Source: CAUZWH01 sp965224275
GTDB lineage: Bacteria; Pseudomonadota; Alphaproteobacteria; SHVV01
Length of the DNA: 64,000 nt
Assembly: GCA_965224275.1 (NCBI GenBank)
Contig: CBDCYR010000008.1
Span: forward strand, 62,001-126,000
Direction: 5' to 3'
Position numbers and translations under genes: made by a program. The notes beneath the pieces are model-generated. The model saw only the letters and a program-made list of their open reading frames with translations, was not told the origin of the DNA and did no database searches. Positions 1-8,127 of the stretch are shown in pieces; within the stretch, counting starts at the first letter, position 1, and each line of letters opens with the position of its first letter.

Positions 1-295
1 GGCTCACGATTTCCGCCGCGTAATCCTCGAAATGGCGGACGAATACCGGCGCGGTTCCCGAAACGTAAGGGTAGTCGCCGAATAGAACGGTTGGATCCAC
101 AACATCGAGCAGTTGGATATGTTTGCAGTTCCCGCAGAACCAAACGTCGAGCGGGTATGCTTCCTGCGGCTCAGCAAGCTTGGCCTCGGGCACGAATGCG
201 TTGGCCGGCGGCGTCGGTGCAAGTTCCAAAACCTGCACGAGTTCGCGACTGCCGCACAAACGACAATCGTCTCGATGCCGGCAGGTAGACGACAT
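1..295 (-). CDS. C-methyltransferase, N-terminal zinc-binding part (partial at window edge)
   Basis: This reading frame starts at an ATG at 295 and stays open to base 1, so only the first 98 or so residues are visible. They carry two Cys pairs (CRLCGS near residue 11, then FCGNC near residue 58) and the segment PTPPANAFV. This is the usual start of sugar C-methyltransferases of the Methyltransf_13/14 (NovU/TylC3-like) type, whose N-terminal domain binds zinc and whose missing part would bind SAM and the nucleotide sugar. It lies 10 bases downstream of the cupin gene, so the two are probably co-transcribed. The family assignment rests on the Cys pattern alone, because the catalytic domain is outside the window. 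Confidence 0.72.
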   Translation of the reverse strand, partial: MSSTCRHRDDCRLCGSRELVQVLELAPTPPANAFVPEAKLAEPQEAYPLDVWFCGNCKHIQLLDVVDPTVLFGDYPYVSGTAPVFVRHFEDYAAEIVS

Positions 296-305
296 CGCTG
301 CAGCG

Positions 306-749
306 TTACTCGGCACTGACCATTTCAATACGCTCGACGTCGGCCTCGTAGACCTCCTGGCGGCGAGAATTGCGCCCCAGCGTGAGAAAAACCGTGTCTT
401 CCAGGAATACCATCGTGTGGTCGACCATGGGCGGTGTAAAAAACAATTGCCCCGCCTCGATAACGACGACATCGGGTTCGTCCACGCTGCCGTGCGGGCG
501 ATGGTGATATTCGATGCGCCCTTTGACCACATAACAGTAGTGCCAATCGGTCTTGTGATAGTGGTTGGCGCGTATCGTGCCCTTCGTCGATGTGATCCAG
601 ACCGCGCTTTCCATGGTCTCGTCGACCAACGGTTGGATCGCGCCGCGAGCATCGGCAAACGGTGCTTCGAGGTCGATAACGACGTCCGTGGGAAACGAAT
701 CGATCTCCTCCTGGGTGAGAGGCCGTATCAGGCCGGATACATCGCTCAT
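306..749 (-). CDS. Cupin-domain protein, sugar-isomerase/epimerase-like
   Basis: A 147-residue single-domain cupin. The first metal-binding cupin motif is visible as NHYHKTDWHYCYVVKG (about residues 61-76) and the second half as PPMVDHTMVFLED (about 109-121). The N-terminal DARGAIQPLVD resembles the opening of the dTDP-sugar 3,5-epimerase and 3,4-ketoisomerase families, so a role in remodelling a nucleotide-linked deoxysugar is plausible. A plain metal-dependent cupin of other function cannot be excluded. The ATG at 749 is preceded by AGGTGA at a suitable distance. It sits between a glycosyltransferase (24 bases upstream) and a C-methyltransferase (10 bases downstream), both on the same strand, which supports a role in surface-glycan synthesis. 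Confidence 0.72.
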   Translation of the reverse strand: MSDVSGLIRPLTQEEIDSFPTDVVIDLEAPFADARGAIQPLVDETMESAVWITSTKGTIRANHYHKTDWHYCYVVKGRIEYHHRPHGSVDEPDVVVIEAGQLFFTPPMVDHTMVFLEDTVFLTLGRNSRRQEVYEADVERIEMVSAE

Positions 750-773
750 TTAGATCACCTCAAAAAAACACTG

Positions 774-1466
774 TTAGCGAAAGCGCCCACGAAATATTTC
801 ACCGACGACCGACCACACGTGGCGGGCCCTAATTTTCTTGCCCTCCTCGTAACTTCGACCGCTATAGGTGATGGGAACCTCGTAGTAGACCTTGCCGCGT
901 CTAACGGCTAGCCCGAGGATTTCTGCGTGCTGCTCCCACCCCTTGGTTCGCAATTCTCCGGCATCGACCAATGATCGGCGATATAAAAGATAGCAACTGT
1001 AAATATCTGTGAAGGTCGTGTTGTGCAGAAGATTGAACAAAGTAGTCAGCATCTCGTTCGCCCGTTTGTGCCAGTAGTAGTGAACCCGGGTATAGGGTGG
1101 CGCGAGCATGCGGCTGCCAATGACCAAATCAGCGTCGTGCCTTAGCACGGGAACAACCAGTTTCGCATAATCGTCGGGGTCGTATTCGAGATCGGCGTCC
1201 TGAAACAGAACGTAGTCGCCGGTTGCCTGTTCAAGCCCCGCTTTGACTGCGGCCTCTTTGCCGCCATTTTCGGGCATGCGCACCAGCCGACGGTAGAGAT
1301 CAGGATTGGCTTCGAGCTTAGCCACGGTGGCGTCGGAAGAACCATCGTCGATGACAACGACCTCGATTTCGATCTGGTCGAGCTTTTGTGCTTTTACACG
1401 CGCCAGAGTCTCGAGGATGGTCGCTTCCTCATTGTAGGCGGGCACAATAACGCTAAGCCGAGGCAT
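774..1466 (-). CDS. Family 2 glycosyltransferase (dolichol-phosphate-mannose-synthase-like)
   Basis: A 230-residue GT-A fold enzyme. It opens with LSVIVPAYNEEATI, has VVVIDDGSSD near residue 37 for the nucleotide diphosphate, and the metal-binding DADLEYDPDD near residue 91. The C-terminal WEQHAEILGLAVRRG and VPITYSGRSYEEGKKI match the DPM1/GtrB-like branch, which transfers a sugar from a nucleotide donor to a polyprenyl phosphate on the inner membrane face. No membrane segment is visible, so it resembles the short soluble forms. It is encoded between a SAM methyltransferase and a cupin, all on the minus strand. Confidence 0.88.
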   Translation of the reverse strand: MPRLSVIVPAYNEEATILETLARVKAQKLDQIEIEVVVIDDGSSDATVAKLEANPDLYRRLVRMPENGGKEAAVKAGLEQATGDYVLFQDADLEYDPDDYAKLVVPVLRHDADLVIGSRMLAPPYTRVHYYWHKRANEMLTTLFNLLHNTTFTDIYSCYLLYRRSLVDAGELRTKGWEQHAEILGLAVRRGKVYYEVPITYSGRSYEEGKKIRARHVWSVVGEIFRGRFR

Positions 1467-1554
1467 TAACCGGAAAAGGAGTGCTTAAGCAGGTTGGCGG
1501 GGAAAAATTGGGGCGGATTTCGATTCTACAACGCGGTGACCGCTGCTGTGGTAC

Positions 1555-2295
1555 CTAAGCGGAAACCGGCTTAGACGCAACGGCAAATAACGAGAGACCG
1601 GCCGGTGGACGTATCGACCGTTCAATGCGGCTCAGCACCGGCACGAGCATGTCGAATAGCCTAATTTGTTCCGCCGGTGGCATTGAACGTCCCAGGAGCT
1701 TGCCGTTTATCCACCAGCCGAGAATTCCAGCCGCGTTGAAATGCCAGGTGTCGACGTTGATAAACCCAACTTGGCGAAGGATCTCAGCAAGGCCACGGCG
1801 CGCATAGCGACGGTGGTGTCCAACCGCCACGTCAATCTGGCCGAAGATCGCTGGACAAGCCGGCACTTTCAAAACCAAGCGGCCGCCGGGTACGAGTGCG
1901 CGAAAGATGGTTTCCAAAACCGCGCGATCATCTTCGATGTGCTCAATCACCTCCAAGGCGACGGCGGTTTCGAATTGACCAGACCACCCACCTTCCGTGG
2001 CATCCACAACTTCGATCGTCACATTAGCGTTGGCGGTGGTCGCGACCTTAGCGAGAGCAATAATCGCTTCGTCGATATCGATGGCGGTTACGTGATCGGC
2101 CAGCGCCGCGAGATGTTTGGTGAAGGTTCCCGCGCCGCAACCGATCTCCAACGTACGTCCATGAATATGTGGCTCGATAGACCCCAATATCCATCGATTG
2201 TAGGCATTGGCAGATTGCAAACTCGCCAGCCACGAAGATTGCACGCTGTTGGCTTGATCTAACGCCGATTCGGCGGGCGAGGCTATCTCTTCCAT
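1555..2295 (-). CDS. Class I SAM-dependent methyltransferase
   Basis: A 246-residue methyltransferase. The SAM-binding motif I is LEIGCGAGTF (about residues 49-58), followed by the acidic AIDID loop, then FETAVALEVIEHIEDD and a VPGGRLVLKVPA strand, all standard Methyltransf_11/23 features. The C-terminal third (HFNAAGILGWWINGK) is typical of methyltransferases in polysaccharide and lipid-linked sugar clusters. The open frame extends upstream to 2343, but the ATG at 2295 gives a normal N-terminus and the extra 16 residues look unlike the family. It heads the minus-strand glycan block, 88 bases upstream of the glycosyltransferase. The substrate is not predictable. Confidence 0.85.
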   Translation of the reverse strand: MEEIASPAESALDQANSVQSSWLASLQSANAYNRWILGSIEPHIHGRTLEIGCGAGTFTKHLAALADHVTAIDIDEAIIALAKVATTANANVTIEVVDATEGGWSGQFETAVALEVIEHIEDDRAVLETIFRALVPGGRLVLKVPACPAIFGQIDVAVGHHRRYARRGLAEILRQVGFINVDTWHFNAAGILGWWINGKLLGRSMPPAEQIRLFDMLVPVLSRIERSIRPPAGLSLFAVASKPVSA

Positions 2296-2386
2296 TCGCT
2301 TAGAGACACAACCTAGCGGTCGCACGAAGTTGCTGCAACGCACCCGCTTGCGCGGCTCTGACGCGCTAGCGTACGATGGATCCTAC

Positions 2387-2456
2387 AAGTTCGGCCAACG
2401 AACGTGGGGAGGGAGGCACCTAAATCTCCCAAGAAAAGTTCGGCTAAAACGTGCGG
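2387..2456 (+). promoter_or_regulatory. Imperfect direct repeat in the leader of the guanidino-enzyme operon
   Basis: Two similar blocks, at 2387-2409 and 2436-2456, share the pattern AAGTTCGGC-Y-AA-(cg)-AACGTG-S-GG, with a two-base difference in length. They start 49 bases apart, between a divergent methyltransferase gene and the first guanidino-modifying enzyme. Spaced direct repeats in a promoter region may be binding sites for a regulator, or the leader may fold. I could not match it to a known riboswitch, and I found no guanidine-I riboswitch signature. Confidence 0.35.
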
Positions 2457-2504
2457 TTTTCGCGCGAAGCTATTCGTGTCACCTAGATCTCGGAGGGATA
2501 ATCT

Positions 2505-3683
2505 ATGGCTCAATTCAATGGCGACGAAAACGAAGCCCTGCCGGAGCCGCGTCGCAGCCACAGCTTTGCCGTCACCGAATATGACGCCCATCAAGAGGTC
2601 CTGCGCCAGCGTGACTGGAAGCTCAAGGACGTCCCTTTCTACAAGGGAAAGGGCGAGACCCACGATCCCTTCGATTGGGATAATTTGGATTATCTCGATG
2701 CCTATCCCCAGATCTACGGCCGGCGCTGCGGGTCGGCCGGCATCGGAACCTTGCGCGAGGTCGGCATCACCCGGCCGTCGGCCGACGACGAGTATTCCAA
2801 CCATCCCTATTTTCATGAAGACAAGGAGTACATGAACCGCGATGGCTTCTTCCTGCTGTCGGATGTCGTCGACATCGAGAAGCTTAAGGATGAGGCCGCC
2901 GCATTTGCGGAGAAGTTCGAGGAAAATGGCGTCAAAGTTTACTGGATCGAGTATCCGGAAAAACCCATAGCGGCGTTCGGCCCGATGATGAATATGCACT
3001 CGGCTGCGGAGCTGGCAATCTGGCCGGGCGGATCGATTATCCCCAAGAAGGGCTACGCTCTCGCGCCCACCGCCGGTCTTGGCCGCGCCGAATATCTCGC
3101 GCGCTGGGCATTTTGGAATCTCGGTATTCCGCCGCTGCTTACAGTGACTGGCAAAGGCGTTTGGGTAACCGGAACCTTCCTGGCCGACGATGTCTATTGC
3201 CAAGGTATGGGCGTTGAGACCAACTGGGACGGCCTCGAACAGATCACGCCTGTGCTCAAGCGTGTGTGCGGCGAAGATATCCACATTCAGCCGATCCGTT
3301 CGCCGGGGTGGAAATATTTCGACAAATATACCGGCGCCAACACCCATGGCGGCATGGTGATCAGCGGCCTTGATGTAAATAAGGTCCTTGTGCATGCCGC
3401 CGGCGTGGATATCGACACCCACATGTGGCTGAGAAAGAACGGCTACCAGGTTATAGAGGCCGACACGCACGAGCAGATCAACCATTCTGCAGCGGCGATC
3501 GTGAACCTCGGCCCTGGGCACGTGATGATGCATGCGCGAGCCGAAAAGACCATCGCGGCGGTGCGTAAGGCTGGCGTTGAGGTCGTTCCGATCGACTATG
3601 ACGAATACAACAAATATGGCGCGGCCATCACTTGCGCAACAATGTTGATCGATCGCGATCCTGGCCCACGCAAATTCTCCTAA
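2505..3683 (+). CDS. Amidinotransferase/DDAH-fold protein, paralogue 1 (altered active site)
   Basis: A 392-residue member of the guanidino-group-modifying superfamily (arginine deiminase, DDAH, amidinotransferase). It aligns over its length with the next gene. The C-terminal nucleophilic Cys is present in TCATM (C377). The catalytic His lies in THGGM (H281), but the Asp normally two residues after it is Gly283, and the His that normally precedes the Cys is Thr376. Known members attack the guanidinium carbon of arginine derivatives through the Cys, giving citrulline-like products or amidino transfer. With the Asp gone, this copy may be inactive, structural, or tuned to another substrate. A strong ribosome-binding site (GGAGGG) precedes the ATG. 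It is first in an operon with a complete Liv-type importer. Confidence 0.78.
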   Translation: MAQFNGDENEALPEPRRSHSFAVTEYDAHQEVLRQRDWKLKDVPFYKGKGETHDPFDWDNLDYLDAYPQIYGRRCGSAGIGTLREVGITRPSADDEYSNHPYFHEDKEYMNRDGFFLLSDVVDIEKLKDEAAAFAEKFEENGVKVYWIEYPEKPIAAFGPMMNMHSAAELAIWPGGSIIPKKGYALAPTAGLGRAEYLARWAFWNLGIPPLLTVTGKGVWVTGTFLADDVYCQGMGVETNWDGLEQITPVLKRVCGEDIHIQPIRSPGWKYFDKYTGANTHGGMVISGLDVNKVLVHAAGVDIDTHMWLRKNGYQVIEADTHEQINHSAAAIVNLGPGHVMMHARAEKTIAAVRKAGVEVVPIDYDEYNKYGAAITCATMLIDRDPGPRKFS

Positions 3684-3729
3684 CCCCATCTCGCATCGGC
3701 TCGATGCCACCAACCACGGACTATGAGCA

Positions 3730-4908
3730 ATGGCAATAAACGGTAGAGAAGGCACGCCGCTTCCCGAGGCGAAGCGCAGCCAGGAATTCACGCTTTCGGA
3801 ATATGATGCCTGGCAGGAGCGTCAGCGCGGCCGCAACTGGACCCTCAACGATGTGCCCTTTTATCAAGGCAAAGGAAAGAGCCTGGAGCAAAACCCGTTC
3901 GATTGGCACGATTACGATTATCTCAATTACTACGATCAGGTTTTTGGCCGGAAATGTGGCTCAGCCGGGATCGGCAAGCTTTGCGACGTCGGTATTCTCC
4001 AGGTAACCGAAGACGACGATTACGCGTCCCATCCTTACTACCAGGAAGATCCGGAATACATGGATCGCGACGGCTTCTTCTCCAGCCGTACCATGGATAT
4101 TTCCAAGATGCGGGATCAACAGGCGCGCTATGCAGAGGTGCTCGAGGAAAACGGCGTCAACGTCTATTGGATTAACTACCCGGATAAGCCGATGGGCGCA
4201 TACGGGCCGATGACGAACCAAATGTCGGCCGCCGAGCTTACCGTGCTCCCCGGCGGCTCGATTATCCCCAAGAAAGCCTATGCGCTGGCACCAACGTCCG
4301 GCTTTGGCCGCACCGAATACCTAGCGCGGTGGGCGTTTTGGAATCTCGGCATTCCGGTGCTGGTCACCGTAATCGGCAAAGGGTCGTGGGTTACCGGCGT
4401 GTTTCTTGCCGATGATCTTTACTGCCAGACCATGTCGATAGAGACCAACCAGGAGGGCATGGATCAGGTCGAGCCGGTGATGCGGCGGGTGTGTGGTGAA
4501 AACTTACACATCCAGAAGATCTATGTACCCACTTACAACTATTTCGAGCGCGATACCGGTGTCAGTGCCCATACCGACATGGTGATCGCGCCGCTCGATA
4601 TCGACAAAGTGCTGGTGCACGCGCCCGGCATCGACGTCGATACGCACGCGTTCCTATGGAACAACGGCTACAAGGTAATCGAGGCCGATCACGAGGAGCA
4701 ATGCGCGGCGCTGGCGTGCAACTTGATCCCCTTGGAACCCGGTCGCGTCATCATGCACGCCGGTGCAAAACGCACGATCGAAGCCGTTCGCAAGGCCGGG
4801 GTCGAGGTGATCCCGGTCGAGTACGATGAATACAATGCCTACGGTGCCGGCCTGCATTGCGCAACCATGCAAATTCTACGCGATCCTGGACCGCGTAAGT
4901 TTTCGTAA
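3730..4908 (+). CDS. Amidinotransferase/DDAH-fold enzyme, paralogue 2 (intact His-x-Asp and Cys)
   Basis: A 392-residue guanidino-modifying enzyme. It keeps the expected catalytic pieces: AHTDM with H281 and D283, and LHCATM with H376 and C377 close to the C-terminus. It is the likely active partner of the upstream paralogue, 46 bases away. Both share an N-terminal region of about 100 residues with PFDW and GRKCGSAGIG, longer than in simple DDAH (about 255 residues) and closer in size to arginine deiminase. In the region where relatives have an Arg-Thr motif contacting the substrate carboxylate, both copies read ETN. The substrate may therefore not be arginine itself. A guanidino or amidino compound imported by the downstream ABC system is the natural guess. 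Confidence 0.8.
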   Translation: MAINGREGTPLPEAKRSQEFTLSEYDAWQERQRGRNWTLNDVPFYQGKGKSLEQNPFDWHDYDYLNYYDQVFGRKCGSAGIGKLCDVGILQVTEDDDYASHPYYQEDPEYMDRDGFFSSRTMDISKMRDQQARYAEVLEENGVNVYWINYPDKPMGAYGPMTNQMSAAELTVLPGGSIIPKKAYALAPTSGFGRTEYLARWAFWNLGIPVLVTVIGKGSWVTGVFLADDLYCQTMSIETNQEGMDQVEPVMRRVCGENLHIQKIYVPTYNYFERDTGVSAHTDMVIAPLDIDKVLVHAPGIDVDTHAFLWNNGYKVIEADHEEQCAALACNLIPLEPGRVIMHAGAKRTIEAVRKAGVEVIPVEYDEYNAYGAGLHCATMQILRDPGPRKFS

Positions 4909-4942
4909 ATCAGGGTTCAATACACCAATAGGAGGAAATAAC

Positions 4943-6100
4943 ATGCGTACCGCTCGAATAGGTCTCGTAACCCTCTTTGCCGCGTTGATTGCTTTTGCGT
5001 TTGCCGGCAATGCGAACGCGCAGAAGAAGCTCACCATCCCGTTCGCGGGTCCGCTCACCGGGCCGATCGCAACCTATGGCCTTGAACCGTTGCACGGGGC
5101 GATTCTCGCGGCTGAAGATCTCAACAAGAGTGGCGGCCTCAAGTCCGGCCCGTGGAAGGGCTATCACCTCGTCGTCAAAGAGCATGATGACCGTGGCGAC
5201 CCCCAGGAGTCGGCCAATATTGCGCAGCAGCTCACGCTGGATCGCGATGTCGTCGTGCTGATCGGCCACATATTCAGTGGCAACTGTCTTTCAGCCCTGC
5301 CGATCTACGAGCCAGCCAACCTCAGTATGGTGACCCCGATCTGTTCGAACCCGACGATTACCGAACAGGGATATAAAACCGCGCTTCGGGTAGTGCCGGA
5401 CGACACCAAGAACGCGACCGCTCAGGCCTCGCTTGCGACCGATACGCTGGGTGCAAAAAAGCCAGCCATTCTCTGGGCCAACCAGGACTACGGCCGCGGC
5501 CAATACGAAGTGGCGATCGCTCACTACAAGAGCAAGGGCATCGACTTCATCGCCGAGCCCTACAATGAGGGCGAGACCGACTACAACGCGATTATCAGCC
5601 GCTTCAAGAACGCCGGCGCGGACATGATCGTGCATCTCGGTTTCTATACCGAAGCAGCGCTGCAACGCCGTCAGGCCAATCAGCAGGGGTTGAAGATTCC
5701 GTTCTTTGCCGGTCCCGGGGTCATCAGCTCGGAGTTTGTTCGGCTCGGTGGCGACGATGTCGAAGGCGTGTTTGTGATGGACTTCATGAAAGAGGCGATG
5801 GCAACGAGCCAGCTAAAAGGGCTGCAAACGCGCGTCAAAGCCAAGTTCAAGGAGGACTTCAACCTTTATCATCGCAACGGCTTCGACGTGATGAACTTTG
5901 TCATTCGTGGTCTTGAAGGGGCAAAAGGAAATGCCCGCGTGGATGTGAACACGGCTCTACGCGGTATTTCCTTCCAAGGTCTCAACTACACCCTCAAGCT
6001 GGATAGCAAGGGCAACCTGATCGTTCCGCAGGACAAGCTCGACGATTTCTACCATCTGAAAATCGTCAAGGGCGGACAGTTCAAAGACTACACGCCCTAA
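4943..6100 (+). CDS. Branched-chain-amino-acid-type ABC transporter substrate-binding protein
   Basis: A 385-residue periplasmic binding protein of the Peripla_BP_6 (LivJ-like) family. A signal peptide is clear (hydrophobic LVTLFAALIAFAFAG, probable cleavage after ANA). The mature start LTIPFAGPLTGPIATYG and the VVVLIGHIFSGNCLSALP segment are typical of the ligand-binding cleft. The reading frame is open upstream to 4826, but an excellent ribosome-binding site (AGGAGG) places the start at the ATG at 4943. It follows two guanidino-modifying enzymes and precedes the matching permease and ATPases, so it presumably captures their substrate rather than leucine. A hairpin follows the gene, which may set its expression above that of the permease. 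Confidence 0.9.
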   Translation: MRTARIGLVTLFAALIAFAFAGNANAQKKLTIPFAGPLTGPIATYGLEPLHGAILAAEDLNKSGGLKSGPWKGYHLVVKEHDDRGDPQESANIAQQLTLDRDVVVLIGHIFSGNCLSALPIYEPANLSMVTPICSNPTITEQGYKTALRVVPDDTKNATAQASLATDTLGAKKPAILWANQDYGRGQYEVAIAHYKSKGIDFIAEPYNEGETDYNAIISRFKNAGADMIVHLGFYTEAALQRRQANQQGLKIPFFAGPGVISSEFVRLGGDDVEGVFVMDFMKEAMATSQLKGLQTRVKAKFKEDFNLYHRNGFDVMNFVIRGLEGAKGNARVDVNTALRGISFQGLNYTLKLDSKGNLIVPQDKLDDFYHLKIVKGGQFKDYTP

Positions 6101-6122
6101 TGCTGTGATTTGAATTGAGTCT

Positions 6123-6156
6123 GGCCCGGCTGTCGCAATGGCAGTCGGGCCGTTTT
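6123..6156 (+). terminator. Probable partial terminator or attenuator after the binding-protein gene
   Basis: GGCCCGGCTG at 6123 and CAGTCGGGCC at 6142 form a stem with one mismatched or bulged base and a nine-base loop, followed by GTTTTGTG. It lies between the binding protein and the permease. In Liv-type operons such hairpins often let the binding protein be made in excess. Confidence 0.6.
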
Positions 6157-6186
6157 GTGTGAGTTCGGTTAATATTCGTCTTGGGG

Positions 6187-8127
6187 ATGGCTGACCTACT
6201 CTTCCTGCTGCAGCAGATCACCAACGGCCTCGCGCTAGGCAGTGTTTATGCGCTGCTCGCGATTGGCTTTTCGATGATCTACGGCATCTTGCGGATGATG
6301 AATTTCGCGCACGGCGATCTTTATGCCTTCAGCTCGATCCTCATCGCCGCGTCAATTGCCGACAAAATGCCGATCCCGGTTGCGCTGGCGGTTGGGATTC
6401 TGGTCGGTGGCGTGATCGGGGTTATCGTTGAGCGCGTTTGCTATCGCCCGCTCCGCTTTGTCGATCGCTCGGTCGCCATCGTTAGCTCACTCGGTGCTGC
6501 TTTTGTATTGCGCAACGGGTCCGAATACTTCTTCGGTGTGCGGCCATCGCCATTTCCACTCTTGCTTGGCCAACACCAGCTGAGCATCGGTGGCGTCAAT
6601 TTCCCGGTCGCCGGTTTCTTTGTCCTCCTCGTGGCGCTCGGAAGCATAGCCCTGTTCACGCTGTTTCTCCGGCGATCGCGGCTCGGGAGCGGCATTCTCT
6701 ATGTCGCTCAGGACATCCCGACATCGAGCCTGATGGGGATTCGCATCAACCGCACAATCGTATTGGTATATGCGCTGGGCGGCGCCCTTGGGGTTATCGG
6801 CGGTATTCTCTACGGCTCAATTTATGGCGTCGTGTTCCCGGCTATGGGGTTTCCTGGCACCATCAAGGCCTTTGTTGCGGCAATCATCGGCGGCGTTGGC
6901 AATCTCACCGGTGCGCTGATCGCCGGCCTCTTCCTCGGTGTCATCGAGACGCTTGTGGTGGTGTATGGCGCCGATCTATTTGGGCTTCCACCCGGGTATC
7001 GAGACGCGGTCGCCTTCGTAATCTTGATCGTCTTCCTGTTGTTCAGGCCGACCGGCCTGATGGGCACGCGGGTTTCCATGAGTGAGGTCGGATCGGCTGC
7101 AACCATGGGCTATTCGGCGGTCGTAAAGAAAACCGTCAGCTTATTGGGCGTGGTCACGGTGCCGCGTTGGTCGATCTGGCCGGCCGCTATCGTCGCGGCA
7201 CTGCTGTTTCCACAGGTCGTCGCGGATCCTTATCTGCTCCGCATCGCCAACCTGATCATGATGTACAGCATCTGCGTGCTGGGGATGAATCTGGTGTTGG
7301 GCTACTGCGGCCAGTTTCATTTCGGCCAGGCCGGCTTCATGGCGATCGGCGCCTACACGACCGCGCTGCTAATGTTGAGATTCGACCTCAACTTCATCCC
7401 GGCGCTAATCGCCAGCGGTGCGCTCGCATTTTTCTTTGGCATCTTGATTGGCATCCCGGCGATCCGGGTGCGGAGCGACTACCTGGCACTGGTTACGTTC
7501 GCGTTCGGAGAGATCGTTCGGCTCTTTATTCTGAATTCGGACTTCACACGCGGACCGATGGGGCTGCCTGGAATTCCCCTGCCCGAGCTCTTCGGTTTCA
7601 AGATCGCAACGATGTCAGATTTCTTCTACTTTGCTCTGGTCCTTCTCATATTGTCCTACGCGTTCTGTGTTCAGATTACGCGATCGTTCATCGGCCGAGC
7701 GTGGCGCGCTATCTACGAAGATGAGACTGCAGCCGAGGCGATGGGCATCAATACCGCACGCTACAAGGTGCTCGCGTTCGGTTTATCCTGTTTTCTCGGG
7801 GGTATCTCGGGGGCGTATATGGCTACGCTTTCGCGTTTCATCGCGCCCAATAGCTTCGGCGTTGATCTCTCGATCCTTGTCATCATTATGTTGGTGCTTG
7901 GCGGTCTGGGAAACCTTAAGGGCTCTATCATTGGTGCCGCTATTATGATCATCGCGGTTGAACTTCTGCGGCCAATCGCCGAGGTGCGCATCGCGATTAT
8001 CGGACTCGTTATGATCCTGGTACCCATTTACCGACCGCAGGGACTGTTTGTCGGCATAACCGACGATATCAAGCGTTGGCTGGGTACCGCTCAACGACCG
8101 AAAATACTTGAAGGTGACTCGCGATGA
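6187..8127 (+). CDS. Fused LivH-LivM branched-chain-type ABC permease
   Basis: A roughly 646-residue membrane protein joining two permeases usually encoded separately. Residues 1 to about 300 match LivH (LLQQITNGLALGSVYALLA near the start, GGVGNLTGALIAGLFLG near residue 240). Residues from about 320 onward match LivM (NLVLGYCGQFHFGQAGFMAIG, then GVDLSILVIIMLVLGGLGNL near the end). A linker of about 30 polar residues separates them. Each half carries many hydrophobic spans, so the protein can supply both membrane subunits of the importer. A TTG at 6181 is an alternative start. It overlaps the LivG start by four bases (ATGA), which indicates coupled translation. Confidence 0.9.
   Translation: MADLLFLLQQITNGLALGSVYALLAIGFSMIYGILRMMNFAHGDLYAFSSILIAASIADKMPIPVALAVGILVGGVIGVIVERVCYRPLRFVDRSVAIVSSLGAAFVLRNGSEYFFGVRPSPFPLLLGQHQLSIGGVNFPVAGFFVLLVALGSIALFTLFLRRSRLGSGILYVAQDIPTSSLMGIRINRTIVLVYALGGALGVIGGILYGSIYGVVFPAMGFPGTIKAFVAAIIGGVGNLTGALIAGLFLGVIETLVVVYGADLFGLPPGYRDAVAFVILIVFLLFRPTGLMGTRVSMSEVGSAATMGYSAVVKKTVSLLGVVTVPRWSIWPAAIVAALLFPQVVADPYLLRIANLIMMYSICVLGMNLVLGYCGQFHFGQAGFMAIGAYTTALLMLRFDLNFIPALIASGALAFFFGILIGIPAIRVRSDYLALVTFAFGEIVRLFILNSDFTRGPMGLPGIPLPELFGFKIATMSDFFYFALVLLILSYAFCVQITRSFIGRAWRAIYEDETAAEAMGINTARYKVLAFGLSCFLGGISGAYMATLSRFIAPNSFGVDLSILVIIMLVLGGLGNLKGSIIGAAIMIIAVELLRPIAEVRIAIIGLVMILVPIYRPQGLFVGITDDIKRWLGTAQRPKILEGDSR

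Noticed and set aside
123..911. Plus-strand open frame of 262 codons
   Set aside because: It is antisense to the cupin and the methyltransferase start, both of which have clear motifs.
2313..3791. Long minus-strand open frame of 492 codons
   Set aside because: It lies opposite the first guanidino-modifying enzyme, which aligns with its paralogue; the antisense frame is a codon-bias artefact.
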